Assembly (NCBI RefSeq): GCF_025263565.1
Contig: NZ_CP079865.1
Coordinates: forward strand, 1,798,001-1,862,000
DNA length: 64,000 bases
Direction: 5' to 3'
Source: Mycobacterium sp. SMC-8
GTDB taxonomy: Bacteria; Actinomycetota; Actinomycetes; Mycobacteriales; Mycobacteriaceae
Shown: positions 37,106-46,973 of the stretch, one piece after another
Layout of the letters: the number at the start of each line of letters is the position of its first letter
How positions within the stretch are numbered: position 1 is the first letter of the stretch
Notes under the pieces: generated by a model
Told to the model about the DNA's origin: nothing
What the model saw: only the letters and a program-made list of their open reading frames with translations
The model's database searches: none
Translations under genes and position numbers: made by a program

Positions 37106-38915
37106 GGTGTGTGAAACTACGACTCGTGCCGGCCGCGGACCCGATGTGACCTCGTCGACCATCCTGTCGATGCTGCACGGACGCGCCAGCATGCGCCCCG
37201 ACGACATCGCCTTCACCTTCACCGACTATCTCGACGATCCGGGCGGGGTGCCCGAGAGCCTGACGTGGTCGCAGCTGGCCCGGCGCACCATGAACGTGGC
37301 CGCGGCGATCCGCCGCCACGGCGCGGTCGGTGACCGCGCCGTGATCCTGGCCCCACAGGGGCTGGACTACATCCTGGGGTTCCTCGGCGCCATGCAGGCC
37401 GGGCTGGTCGCGGTCCCGCTGCCGCTGCCGCACCGCGGATCCACCGACGACCGGCTGGGGCCGATCCTCGCCGACACCGAACCGGCGGTCGTGCTGACCA
37501 CCGCGGCGGTCGCCGATGACGTGGCCGACCACCTCACCCGGTCACCGCGGCAGGCGGCGCCGACCGTCGTCGAGGTCGACGCCCCGGCTCTGGCCGCCGT
37601 CGGCGCCAACGCCCTCGAAACCGTCGAAACCGTTGCACCGCAGGATATTCCGAGCATCGCCTACCTGCAGTACAGCTCTGGCTCCACCCGTCGGCCGACC
37701 GGCGTGATGATCTCGCACCGCAACCTGACGGTGAACTTCGAGCAGCTGATGCGCAGTTTCTTCGCGCGGGCCCCGCTGCCGCCGGACGCCACGCTCGTGT
37801 CGTGGCTGCCCTTCTACCACGACATGGGCCTGGTGCTGGGTGTGTGCGCACCGATCCTGTGCGGCCGCCGCGCCGAGCTGACCAGCCCGGTCGCATTTCT
37901 GGAGCGGCCGGCCCGCTGGGTGCGCGCGCTGGCCGAGAACCCGCACGCGTGGTCCTCCGCCCCGAACTTCGCGTTCGACCTGGCGGCCCGCAAGACCAGC
38001 GACGACGATCTGGCCGGACTGGACCTGGGCGGGGTGGTGGGCATCATCAGCGGCGCCGAACGCGTCGAGCCGGCGACACTGCACCGCTTCGTGGATCGGT
38101 TCGCGCACTTCAATTTCCGTGACCACATGATGCGCCCGGCCTACGGTCTGGCCGAGGCGACGGTGTTCGTCGCGACGAGCACCTGGAACGAGGCCGCGCC
38201 CGCGTCGTACTTCGACGCCGCCGAACTGGGTGCGGGCCGGGTGCTGCCGTGCGCGCCCCGGCGCGGCCCGTCCGCCGGAAAGGTCACCGCTCTGGTCGAA
38301 TACCAGGTGCCGGCGTCCCCGTCGCTGCGCATCGTCGACCCCGCGACCCGCCGCGAATGCCCGCCGGACGTCATCGGTGAGATCTGGGTGCACGGCGACA
38401 ACGTCGCCGAGGGCTACTGGCGCGAACCGCCCGCCGGACAGGACGTCTTCGGCGCCGCGATCGTCGACCCGTCGCCGGGTACCGCCGACGCGCCCTGGCT
38501 GCGCACCGGCGATCTGGGCTTCCTCCACGACGGAGGACTGTTCATCGTGGGCCGGATCAAGGATCTGCTGATCATCCGCGGCCGCAACCACTATCCGGAG
38601 GACATCGAGGCCACGGTGCAGGCGATCACCCGCGGCCGGGTCGCCGCGATCTCGGTGCCGGTGCGCAGCACAGAGGAGCTGGTCACCGTGATCGAACTCA
38701 AGCAGCCCGCCGACCGCGACGAGCACGCCACCCGCCGGCTCGGTGAGGTCAAGAGTGAGGTCACCGCCGCGATCTCCAACGCCCACGGCCTCAGCGTCGC
38801 CGATCTCGTGCTGGTGCCGTCCGGGTCGATCCCCACCACCACGAGCGGCAAGATCCGCCGCGCCGCATGCGCCGAGCAGTACCGCCAGGACCAGTTCGTC
38901 CGGCTGGACGCCTGA
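37098..38915 (+). CDS. fadD23: Fatty-acyl-AMP ligase FadD23
   Basis: This FAAL activates a fatty acid as acyl-adenylate and loads it on the partner PKS. Seen are ILAPQGLDYILGFLGAMQAG, the P-loop YLQYSSGSTRRPTGVMISHR, SWLPFYHDMGLVLGVCAPI, the adenylate motif RPAYGLAEATVFVA, LRTGDLGFLHDGGLFIVGR and the C-terminal lysine region PTTTSGKIRRAAC. The start is open: ATG 37098 overlaps the mmpL10 stop; GTG 37107 and GTG 37146 are also in frame, and the last gives the N-terminus closest to M. tuberculosis FadD23 (TSSTILSMLHGRAS) at 589 residues. Confidence 0.9.
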   Translation: MGEVCETTTRAGRGPDVTSSTILSMLHGRASMRPDDIAFTFTDYLDDPGGVPESLTWSQLARRTMNVAAAIRRHGAVGDRAVILAPQGLDYILGFLGAMQAGLVAVPLPLPHRGSTDDRLGPILADTEPAVVLTTAAVADDVADHLTRSPRQAAPTVVEVDAPALAAVGANALETVETVAPQDIPSIAYLQYSSGSTRRPTGVMISHRNLTVNFEQLMRSFFARAPLPPDATLVSWLPFYHDMGLVLGVCAPILCGRRAELTSPVAFLERPARWVRALAENPHAWSSAPNFAFDLAARKTSDDDLAGLDLGGVVGIISGAERVEPATLHRFVDRFAHFNFRDHMMRPAYGLAEATVFVATSTWNEAAPASYFDAAELGAGRVLPCAPRRGPSAGKVTALVEYQVPASPSLRIVDPATRRECPPDVIGEIWVHGDNVAEGYWREPPAGQDVFGAAIVDPSPGTADAPWLRTGDLGFLHDGGLFIVGRIKDLLIIRGRNHYPEDIEATVQAITRGRVAAISVPVRSTEELVTVIELKQPADRDEHATRRLGEVKSEVTAAISNAHGLSVADLVLVPSGSIPTTTSGKIRRAACAEQYRQDQFVRLDA

Positions 38916-38984
38916 GGGGCATGAGTTTGCGGAGTAAGGTCTCGGGGCAGGGCAGTCGAACGGGCGGGGGTGTGTGACCGACAC

Positions 38985-40112
38985 ATGAAGCGACTACTCG
39001 CGTTCGGCACCGCGCTGACCACCCTGGGCGCCGTAGGATGTCTCGGGTTCGGTATCGCATCCGCCGACGAGAACCCGCCACCCACACCGCCCGTCGCGGG
39101 TACCGCCCCGCCGATCGGCACGCCGGGCCGGGCCTACGCGCTGGGCGGCGCACACGTGCTCGGTATCCCGTACGACGAATACATCATGCGCACGGGCGCG
39201 GAGTGGTTCCCGGGTCTCGACCGGCAGATCGTCGACTATCCCGCCGGTCAGGTGCAGGGCCACACGCTGGAACGGCTGTTCCCGGGCATCGGTGCATTCG
39301 GGGACCGCGTTGCGCCCGGACTCGGGCTCGACGGCCCCAGCGTCGGTGAGTCGGTCGACGTGGGCTCGCCCGACACCATCGCCGCGATCCGGCAGGGCGG
39401 GCGTGGCACCGCGATCGGACTGTCCGAGGGCGCGATGGTCCTCAACGACGTGCAGGCCCGGCTCGCCTACGACCCGGCCGCTCCGCCCCCGGACCAGTTG
39501 AGCTTCGCGATGTACGGCGACCCGGTGGCGCGGCACGCGTTCGGCGAGAGCTTCCTGACCCAGAACTTCCCGGTCGGCAGCGTCGTCCCCTCGCTCGACT
39601 ACCGGATCCCGCCACCGGTGGAAAGTCAGTACGACACCTACCAGTTTGTGTCCGCGTACGACAGCATCGCCGACTGGCCGGACCGGCCCGACAACTGGAT
39701 CTCGGTAGCCAACGCGATCGTCGGCCTGGCCACCGGGCACACCGCGGTCGCGTTCACAAAGCCGAGCATGGTGCCGCCACAGAACATCAGGACCACCGTC
39801 AACTCCCGGGGCGCGAAGACCACGACGTACTTGATCCCCGAGGAGCATCTTCCGCTCGTGCTGCCGTTCAAGTACCTCGGCGTCCCTAAGGACACGCTGA
39901 TCGAGCTCGACCGGGTGCTCAAGCCGTACGTGGATTCCGGCTATTCACGGCACGACGACCCGCTGACCGCACCCGTCACGGTCGATCCGGTCAACGGCTA
40001 CGATCCGGCCGAGGTCACCGCTCCGGCCACCCAGGCCGCGTTCGGCGGCGGCGCGGACCCGGTGTCGCAGTTGCTGTCCGGGCTGCAGTACGTGCTCAAC
40101 AACCCGCCGTAA
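38985..40112 (+). CDS. PE-PPE domain acyltransferase of trehalose polyphleate assembly
   Basis: This 375-residue secreted protein has a signal peptide [19 protein letters not shown]...GIASA, a short Pro-rich stretch, then an alpha/beta-hydrolase-like PE-PPE domain (from about residue 55: [20 protein letters not shown]; nucleophile-type motif [21 protein letters not shown]). In M. smegmatis the gene in this place, called PE, transfers phleic acids onto trehalose outside the membrane. Despite the name it lacks the N-terminal PE helix hairpin. ATG 38985 is chosen for the signal peptide; GTG 38970 is possible. It is last in the papA3 operon, 3 bases from the convergent Gap-like gene. Confidence 0.85.
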   Translation: MKRLLAFGTALTTLGAVGCLGFGIASADENPPPTPPVAGTAPPIGTPGRAYALGGAHVLGIPYDEYIMRTGAEWFPGLDRQIVDYPAGQVQGHTLERLFPGIGAFGDRVAPGLGLDGPSVGESVDVGSPDTIAAIRQGGRGTAIGLSEGAMVLNDVQARLAYDPAAPPPDQLSFAMYGDPVARHAFGESFLTQNFPVGSVVPSLDYRIPPPVESQYDTYQFVSAYDSIADWPDRPDNWISVANAIVGLATGHTAVAFTKPSMVPPQNIRTTVNSRGAKTTTYLIPEEHLPLVLPFKYLGVPKDTLIELDRVLKPYVDSGYSRHDDPLTAPVTVDPVNGYDPAEVTAPATQAAFGGGADPVSQLLSGLQYVLNNPP

Positions 40113-41429
<1,317 letters not shown>

Positions 41430-41461
41430 CGGGACGCAGCCCGGCGGTCGGCGCCCGCGGG

Positions 41462-41623
41462 TCAGGGACGGGCGGCGAGTTCGTCCCGGTAGTGCCGGAC
41501 GCGCTGGTCGAGTTCGGCGGCATCGGCGGATCGGCCCTCCTTGCGGGCCAGTTCGGCGCGGATGCTGATTTCGCGGATCGCGGTGCGAATTTCGTTGATG
41601 CTGCAAGGCTCGCGAAGCGACAT
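41462..41623 (-). CDS. Small charged helical protein, unknown
   Basis: This 53-residue open frame begins SLREPCSINEIRTAIREISI, with a charged amphipathic helix continuing to RVRHYRDELAARP. Support: AAAGG 9 bases before ATG 41623, no rare codons, and a coherent helical pattern with a heptad-like spacing of Ile/Leu/Ala. It follows the Cys-rich gene by 72 bases on the same strand, at the end of the sdh transcript, and faces the flavin reductase gene. I recognise no family. It is too short to exclude chance completely. Confidence 0.6.
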   Translation of the reverse strand: MSLREPCSINEIRTAIREISIRAELARKEGRSADAAELDQRVRHYRDELAARP

Positions 41624-41695
41624 CGGAGCTGCCTTTCGTCGATGATTGGCTGCTTAGCCGAAGGGTACCCCCGGAACCTGGAGATGCACCACGGA

Positions 41696-42064
41696 TCAGG
41701 CGGCGTGCACGTCCCGCAGCCCCACCGCGTTGCGCAGGCCGGAGCAGTTCACGCAGCCCACGCAGCCGATGCAGTCCTCGCAGTCGACGCAGCCCACGCA
41801 CACCTTGCAACGGACGCAGGCGACACAGGCCAGGCACGCCAGGCATTTCGAGCACGCGATCGACAGCACCACCAGGATGCTGTTGGCGACGGCCGCGCTG
41901 CCCGCGGTCGCGATCGACCCCGCCACCCCGGCGCTCCCCGCGGTCGCGACGGAGCCGGCCACGACAGCACTGGTGTGGGTCGCCACAGATCCCGCGACGA
42001 CGCAACTGTTTTCGGTCCGCAAAGAACGGACGACGGCGTCCGATGCGCCGTCGAGCGTGTTCAT
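41696..42064 (-). CDS. Cysteine-every-third-residue repeat protein
   Basis: This 122-residue protein has two repeat parts. About residues 21-66 are 12-residue repeats (VVAGSVATHTSA, VVAGSVATAGSA, GVAGSIATAGSA, AVANSILVV), two hexapeptides each, like a beta-solenoid. Then 13 cysteines follow with strict period three (CSKCLACLACVACVRCKVC, continuing to CVNC), before a tail SGLRNAVGLRDVHAA. The start ATG 42064 overlaps the last micro-ORF of the 32-bp repeat array as ATGA; a TTG 24 bases upstream is possible. It is directly downstream of sdhB. Metal binding, Fe-S storage or a redox-buffering solenoid are possible; no function is known to me. Confidence 0.75.
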   Translation of the reverse strand: MNTLDGASDAVVRSLRTENSCVVAGSVATHTSAVVAGSVATAGSAGVAGSIATAGSAAVANSILVVLSIACSKCLACLACVACVRCKVCVGCVDCEDCIGCVGCVNCSGLRNAVGLRDVHAA

Positions 42065-42192
42065 CGCGGTCTTCTGCTCTTCGCGCAAGCGCTCATCGCG
42101 GTCTTCTGCTCTTCGCGCAAGCGCTCATCGCGGTCTTCTGCTCTTCGCGCAAGCGCTCATCGCGGTCTTCTGCTCTTCGCGCAATCGCTCAT
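42061..42192 (-). repeat. Four 32-bp tandem repeats encoding chained micro-ORFs (MIRU-like)
   Basis: Units are 42157-42188, 42125-42156, 42093-42124 and 42061-42092; the first three in plus-strand order are identical and the one nearest sdhB differs at one base. On the minus strand each unit carries ATGA, a purine-rich GAAGAGCAGAAGA and the next ATGA. This gives four 11-residue micro-ORFs, one MSDCAKSRRPR then three MSACAKSRRPR, each overlapping its neighbour by ATGA. The first overlaps the sdhB stop and the last overlaps the start of the Cys-rich gene. This is the architecture known for M. tuberculosis MIRU repeats, with a shorter unit. Confidence 0.9.
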
Positions 42193-42944
42193 GGCCGCCG
42201 GAACAGCTTGTCGCCCAGCCACACCAGCGGGTCGTACTTGCGGTCGGCGACGCGTTCCTTCATCGGGATCAGCGCATTGTCGGTGATCTTGATGTGTTCG
42301 GGGCACACCTCGGTGCAGCACTTGGTGATGTTGCAGAGTCCCAGCCCGTTCTCGTCCTGGGCTTCCTGGGCGCGGCCGTCGTGGGTGTCGAGCGGATGCA
42401 TGTCCAGCTCAGCCTGCCGCATCAGATATCGCGGACCCGCGTACGCCTGCTTGTTCTCCTCGTGATCACGGATCACGTGGCACACGTTCTGGCACAGGAA
42501 GCACTCGATGCACTTGCGGAACTCCTGCGAGCGGTTCACGTCCTCCTGGGCCATCCGGTACTCACCCGGCTGCAGATCTTTCGGTGGAGCGAAAGCGGGG
42601 ATCTCCCTGGCCTTCTCGTAGTTGAACGACACGTCGGTGACCAGGTCGCGCATCACCGGGAAGGTGCGCAGCGGCGTGACGGTGACAACCTCGTTTTCAC
42701 CGAACGTTGACATCCGGGTCATGCACATCAACCGCGGACGGCCGTTGATCTCCGCCGAACACGATCCGCACTTGCCGGCCTTGCAGTTCCACCGCACCGC
42801 AAGATCCGGGGTCTGGGTGGCCTGCAGCCGGTGGATGATGTCGAGCACCACTTCGCCCTCGTTGACCTCGACGGTGTAGTCCTGCAGCCCGCCACCGGTG
42901 TCGTCGCCGCGCCAGACCCGAAGCTGTGCGTTGTAGGCAGCCAT
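42189..42944 (-). CDS. sdhB: Succinate dehydrogenase 1 iron-sulfur subunit
   Basis: This 251-residue subunit (Rv0247c 248) carries electrons from FAD to quinone through three clusters: the 2Fe-2S set NCKAGKCGSCSAEINGR plus a later Cys (RLMC), and the two C-terminal sets CIECFLCQNVC and CNITKCCTEVCPEHIKI. ATG 42944 lies 2 bases after the sdhA stop. Its stop overlaps the first micro-ORF of the repeat array by ATGA, so ribosomes may run on into the repeat chain and the Cys-rich gene. Confidence 0.95.
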   Translation of the reverse strand: MAAYNAQLRVWRGDDTGGGLQDYTVEVNEGEVVLDIIHRLQATQTPDLAVRWNCKAGKCGSCSAEINGRPRLMCMTRMSTFGENEVVTVTPLRTFPVMRDLVTDVSFNYEKAREIPAFAPPKDLQPGEYRMAQEDVNRSQEFRKCIECFLCQNVCHVIRDHEENKQAYAGPRYLMRQAELDMHPLDTHDGRAQEAQDENGLGLCNITKCCTEVCPEHIKITDNALIPMKERVADRKYDPLVWLGDKLFRRP

Positions 42945-42946
42945 GA

Positions 42947-44869
42947 TCAGCCCTTCCGTTGCGGGTACTCGGCCAATTCTTCGGGGGTGAAGTACTTTTC
43001 CAGCTCCGAAAGCTCGAACGTGGCGAGCAGATCCGGCCGCATCGGCGGCTGCAGCTCGACCTCGACCGAGATGTCCGGGATCACCGGGTCACCAGGCTCG
43101 TCCCCGCCGCCGACGGTCTTGCAGACCAGCAGCTTTCTACGCCAGTTCGGGTCCATCTGCGGGAAGTCGTCGCGGGTGTGCCCACCTCGGCTCTCGGTGC
43201 GCTGCAGCGCCGCCTTGGCCACGCACTCACTGACCAGCAGCATGTTGCGCATGTCGATGGCCAGATGCCAGCCCGGGTTGAAGATGCGGCCACCCTCGAC
43301 GACCACGTTCTGGTAGCGCTTCTTCAACTCGGCGATCCTTACCAGCGCCTCTTCGAGTTCGTTCTGCTTGCGGATGATGCCGGCCAGGTCGTTCATCGAC
43401 TCCTGGAGTTCGGCGTGCAGCGTGTAGGGGTTCTCGGCGTTGTCCTTGGGTTCGAACGGCGACAGCGCGAGCTTCTCGGCCCGCTCCAGCGCCGCATCCG
43501 AGACCGTCGGCCGGTTGTCCAGCGCCCGGACGTAGTCGGCGGCCCCGAGTCCGGCACGGCGGCCGAACACCAGCAGGTCCGACAACGAGTTGCCGCCGAG
43601 TCGGTTGGAGCCGTGCATGCCGCCGGAGCACTCGCCCGCGGCGAACAGCCCCGGCGTGGCGGCGCCGGCGCTGTCCGGGTCGACCTCGATACCGCCCATC
43701 ACGTAGTGACAGGTCGGGCCGACTTCCATCTCGTCCTTGGTGATGTCGACCTCGGCCAGCTCGATGAACTGGTGGTACATCGACGGCAGCCGACGCTTGA
43801 TCTCCTCGGCGGGCATGCGCGACGCGATGTCGAGGTACACACCGCCGTGCGGGGTTCCGCGGCCCGCCTTCACCTCTTCGTTGATCGCACGGGCCACCTC
43901 GTCGCGCGGCAGCAGATCAGGGGTGCGCCGCGCGGAGTCGTTGTCCTTGAGCCACTGGTCGGCTTCTTCTTCGGTCTCGGCGTACTGACCCTTGAACACG
44001 TCCGGGATGTAGTCGAACATGAAGCGCTTGCCCTCGGAGTTCTTCAGAACCCCGCCGTCGCCGCGCACACCTTCGGTGACGAGGATGCCCTTCACCGACA
44101 GTGGCCAGACCATGCCGGTGGGATGGAACTGGATGAACTCCATGTTGATCAGCCCCGAGCCGGCGCGCAGCGCCAGTGCGTGCCCGTCGCCGGTGTATTC
44201 CCAGGAGTTCGACGACACCTTGTACGACTTGCCGATGCCACCGGTGGCCAGCACGATCGCCGGAGCCTCGAACAGCACGAACTTGCCGGTCTCGCGGTAG
44301 TAACCGAACGCGCCGGCCACGCGGTCGCCGTCTTTGATGATCTCCGTGATCGAGGCTTCGTGGAACACCCGGATCCTGGCGTCATAGTCGCCCAGCTCGC
44401 GCTTGTCCTCCTGCTGCAGCGACACGATCTTCTGCTGCAGCGTGCGGATGATCTCCAGGCCTGTGCGGTCACCGACGTGGGCCAGCCGCGGGTAGGTGTG
44501 CCCGCCGAAGTTGCGCTGGCTGATCCGGCCGTCCTTGGTGCGGTCGAACAGCGCACCGTAGGTTTCCAGCTCCCAGACCCGGTCGGGTGCTTCCTGAGCG
44601 TGCAGTTCGGCCATGCGCCAGTTGTTGAGGAACTTGCCGCCGCGCATCGTGTCACCGAAGTGCACCTGCCAGCTGTCCTTGGTGTTGACGTTACGCATGG
44701 CGGCCGCGCAGCCACCTTCGGCCATCACGGTGTGGGCCTTGCCGAACAGCGACTTGGTCACCACGGCGACGCGTAGACCCCGCTCCCTTGCCTCGATCAC
44801 CGCGCGCAGCCCGGCGCCGCCGGCCCCGATCACGACGACGTCGTACTCGTGCCGTTCCAGGTCACCCAT
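42947..44869 (-). CDS. sdhA: Succinate dehydrogenase 1 flavoprotein subunit
   Basis: This 640-residue FAD subunit (Rv0248c about 646) oxidises succinate to fumarate. The N-terminal FAD motif is VVVIGAGGAGLRAVIEA; the covalent-flavin His region reads TKSLFGKAHTVMAEGG; the active-site segments are EFIQFHPTGMVWP, MPAEEIKRRLPSMYHQF and GLFAAGECSGGMHGSNRLGG. The middle gene of sdhC-sdhA-sdhB, with 33 bases to sdhC. In M. smegmatis the Sdh1 complex is the main enzyme under energy limitation; that regulation is known for the family and not visible here. Confidence 0.95.
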   Translation of the reverse strand: MGDLERHEYDVVVIGAGGAGLRAVIEARERGLRVAVVTKSLFGKAHTVMAEGGCAAAMRNVNTKDSWQVHFGDTMRGGKFLNNWRMAELHAQEAPDRVWELETYGALFDRTKDGRISQRNFGGHTYPRLAHVGDRTGLEIIRTLQQKIVSLQQEDKRELGDYDARIRVFHEASITEIIKDGDRVAGAFGYYRETGKFVLFEAPAIVLATGGIGKSYKVSSNSWEYTGDGHALALRAGSGLINMEFIQFHPTGMVWPLSVKGILVTEGVRGDGGVLKNSEGKRFMFDYIPDVFKGQYAETEEEADQWLKDNDSARRTPDLLPRDEVARAINEEVKAGRGTPHGGVYLDIASRMPAEEIKRRLPSMYHQFIELAEVDITKDEMEVGPTCHYVMGGIEVDPDSAGAATPGLFAAGECSGGMHGSNRLGGNSLSDLLVFGRRAGLGAADYVRALDNRPTVSDAALERAEKLALSPFEPKDNAENPYTLHAELQESMNDLAGIIRKQNELEEALVRIAELKKRYQNVVVEGGRIFNPGWHLAIDMRNMLLVSECVAKAALQRTESRGGHTRDDFPQMDPNWRRKLLVCKTVGGGDEPGDPVIPDISVEVELQPPMRPDLLATFELSELEKYFTPEELAEYPQRKG

Positions 44870-44902
44870 TCACAATCCTCACTGTGTTTCCGAATTAAGT
44901 TG

Positions 44903-45724
44903 TCAGCCGATGAATCTGGGGTCGGGGAACCATCCCGCGGAGACGGCCATGACGTAGAAGTCCGTGAACATCAGCGTGCCCAGCGTGATCCACGCGTACG
45001 TCTTGTGCCGGACGTTGAGCCTGCTGATCTGCGTCCACATCCAGTACCGCACCGGATGTTTGGAGAAGTGCTTGAGACGGCCGCCCGCGATGTGCCGGCA
45101 GGAGTGGCACGACAACGTGTAGGTCCAGAGCAGAATCACGTTGATCAGCAGCACGAGGTTGCCCAGACCGAAACCGAAACCGCCGCCGGGCTTGTGGAAC
45201 GCGATGATCGCGTCGTAGGTGTTGATCACCGAGATGATCGCGGCGATGTAGAAGAAGTAGCGGTGGGTGTTCTGGATGATCAGGGGCATGCGCGTTTCGC
45301 CGGTGTACTTGGCATGCGGCTCGGCCACCGCGCACGCCGTCGGCGACTGCCACACCGACCGGTAGTAGGCGCCGCGGTAGTAGTAACACGTGAGCCGGAA
45401 CAGCAGCAGGAACGGCAGGGACAGCGCCGCGTACGGCAGGATCGGCCAGTCGGGCAGGAACTGGCCGAAGTGGCTGGCCTCCGGGATGCAGCCGGTCGAC
45501 ACACACGGCGAGTAGAACGGCGTGAGGTATCCGTACTCCTCGACGTAGTACCACCTCTGCATGAACGCCCGCACCGTCGCGTAGATGATGAACGCGGCGA
45601 AGCCCAGGTTCACGATCAGCGGCGACATCCACCACCGGTCGGTCCGAAGCGTGCGCTGCGGAATCTGGGCACGGCCAGGCGAGAAGACGCCGGTCGCTCT
45701 GCGGTCGGCGGTGGGTGCGCTCAC
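44903..45724 (-). CDS. sdhC: Succinate dehydrogenase 1 membrane anchor (Rv0249c type)
   Basis: At 273 residues it has the same length as Rv0249c. It is a single-chain anchor with about five helices (PLIVNLGFAAFIIYATVRAF, then LPYAALSLPFLLLFRLTCYY and others) and helix histidines (TLSCHSCRHIAGG) likely to bind haem, plus the loop STGCIPEASHFGQFLPDW. GTG 45724 is chosen because GAAAGG lies 6 bases upstream and the length then matches; the frame upstream is not real coding. The Sdh1 class has one such anchor in place of separate SdhC and SdhD. Confidence 0.9.
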   Translation of the reverse strand: MSAPTADRRATGVFSPGRAQIPQRTLRTDRWWMSPLIVNLGFAAFIIYATVRAFMQRWYYVEEYGYLTPFYSPCVSTGCIPEASHFGQFLPDWPILPYAALSLPFLLLFRLTCYYYRGAYYRSVWQSPTACAVAEPHAKYTGETRMPLIIQNTHRYFFYIAAIISVINTYDAIIAFHKPGGGFGFGLGNLVLLINVILLWTYTLSCHSCRHIAGGRLKHFSKHPVRYWMWTQISRLNVRHKTYAWITLGTLMFTDFYVMAVSAGWFPDPRFIG

Positions 45725-45756
45725 GGTTACCTTTCGATGAAGTTGTGTCCCGACGC

Positions 45757-45780
45757 GCGTGCCGCCCGAAGGCGGCACGC
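45757..45780 (-). terminator. Strong GC hairpin between Rv0250c-like gene and sdhC
   Basis: A perfect 10-bp stem GCGTGCCGCC / GGCGGCACGC with a CGAA tetraloop starts 6 bases after the Rv0250c-like stop and ends 33 bases before sdhC. It may terminate the upstream message or stabilise the sdh 5' end after processing. No T tract. Confidence 0.6.
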
Positions 45781-45785
45781 GAGGC

Positions 45786-46091
45786 TCAGTGGGTTCCGCC
45801 GAGGCCCTCGTCGTCGACACCACGCCAGAAATCGGTGTCGTACTGCGTGTCCGGGATCGGGATCCGCTCGGCGACGTGATGGTGCCGGCTGACCCCGCGG
45901 GCGAGTTCCAGTTCCTCGGCGTCGATGTCCAACCGGTCGATGTCGTTGAGAATGCGCTCGGCGTCATTGACAATGCGACGGGTGGCTGGGCTGTCCCCGT
46001 ATCGCGAAGCCAGCGACGTGACGCAACGCCGGAGGCTCCCGATCAGATCGTGGAGCTGGGCGAGTTCGGTGGTGGTGCTGGTGGTGGACAA
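45786..46091 (-). CDS. Conserved hypothetical protein (Rv0250c homologue)
   Basis: This 101-residue protein is soluble, helical and acidic at the C-terminus. The body LHDLIGSLRRCVTSLASRYG and RRIVNDAERILNDIDRLDID looks like a helical hairpin, with a tail ending FWRGVDDEGLGGTH. Size and place before sdhC match Rv0250c. The start is TTG 46091 with a perfect AAGGAGG 5 bases upstream, which decides it. It is constantly linked to sdh1 but separated here by a hairpin. The function is unknown. Confidence 0.8.
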   Translation of the reverse strand: MSTTSTTTELAQLHDLIGSLRRCVTSLASRYGDSPATRRIVNDAERILNDIDRLDIDAEELELARGVSRHHHVAERIPIPDTQYDTDFWRGVDDEGLGGTH

Positions 46092-46194
46092 GCGACCTCC
46101 TTGGGCTGAAGGGTGTCATGGATCACAGTACGCAACCGATGCTAGCTAAATCACCGATGCAAAGCGTGAGACAGATCACTAATGAGGAGAAGTC

Positions 46195-46953
46195 GTGACC
46201 GTTGACGAGTTGAAGACCCGGGCGGATGCGTTGCTCGCGCTGCATCAGCCGGGCAACCCGGTGGTGCTGCCGACGGTGTGGGACGCCTGGTCGGCGCGGC
46301 TGGCCACCGGCGCCGGCTTCGCGGCGCTGACCGTGGGCAGCCATCCGGTCGCCGATTCGGTCGGCAAGGCCGACAACGAGGGCATGACGTTCGACGACCT
46401 GCTGACCCGGGTCGCGCAGATCACCGCCGCGGTCGACGTCCCGGTGTCGGTCGACATCGAGTCCGGCTACGCCGAGGAGCCGGCCCGGCTGATCGACGGG
46501 CTGCTGTCGGTCGGAGCGGTGGGGCTGAACATCGAGGACACCGTGCACAGCGACGGCGGGCGGTTGCGGTCGTCGCGAGAGCACGCCGAACTGGTCGGGG
46601 CGCTGCGGGCGGCCGCGGACGCCGCCGGGGTGCGTGTCGTGGTGAATGCCCGCACCGACCTGTTCCTGCGCCAGGACGGCGACGAGTCCGACCGGGTGGA
46701 CCGCGCGATCGCGCGGCTCACGGAGGCCGCCGCCGCGGGGGCCGACGTGCTGTACCCGGTCGGGGTGCATCCGCCGGAGGTGATGAGGCGGTTGACTTCG
46801 GAGCTGCCGCTGCCGGTGAACGCGATTGCGAGCCCGGATCGGTCCGACCCGGCGTCCTACGGGCCGCTGGGGGTGGCGCGGATCAGCTTCGGTCCGTTCT
46901 GGCAGGCGGCGCTGGCCGAGCGGTCCAAGGAGATCCTGGCCCGCTGGGTCTGA
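46195..46953 (+). CDS. Isocitrate lyase / PEP mutase family protein
   Basis: This 252-residue TIM barrel of the PEP mutase/isocitrate lyase superfamily shows VVLPTVWDAWSARLATGAGF, DNEGMTFDDLL in place of the KKCGH-type loop, VSVDIESGYAEEPARL (Mg-binding Asp), NIEDTVHSDGG and VVNARTDLFLR. Such proteins cleave or rearrange C-C or P-C bonds next to carboxylates; the catalytic Cys of true isocitrate lyase is missing, so the substrate cannot be assigned. GTG 46195 follows GAGGAG. It is divergent from the Rv0250c-like gene. Confidence 0.85.
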   Translation: MTVDELKTRADALLALHQPGNPVVLPTVWDAWSARLATGAGFAALTVGSHPVADSVGKADNEGMTFDDLLTRVAQITAAVDVPVSVDIESGYAEEPARLIDGLLSVGAVGLNIEDTVHSDGGRLRSSREHAELVGALRAAADAAGVRVVVNARTDLFLRQDGDESDRVDRAIARLTEAAAAGADVLYPVGVHPPEVMRRLTSELPLPVNAIASPDRSDPASYGPLGVARISFGPFWQAALAERSKEILARWV

Positions 46954-46973
46954 TCGGGCGGCATCTGAAGTTC

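Noticed and set aside
37092..37146. GTG 37092 as the fadD23 start
   Set aside because: It lies inside mmpL10 with no ribosome site; ATG 37098, GTG 37107 or GTG 37146 are more likely, and the choice among these stays open.
42061..42192. 32-bp direct repeats as a CRISPR array
   Set aside because: The repeats are contiguous with no spacers, have coding-style ATGA joints and no cas genes are near.
45757..45780. Hairpin before sdhC as a riboswitch
   Set aside because: It is a single perfect 10-bp stem with a tetraloop and no junction or conserved loops, better explained as a terminator or RNA-stability hairpin.
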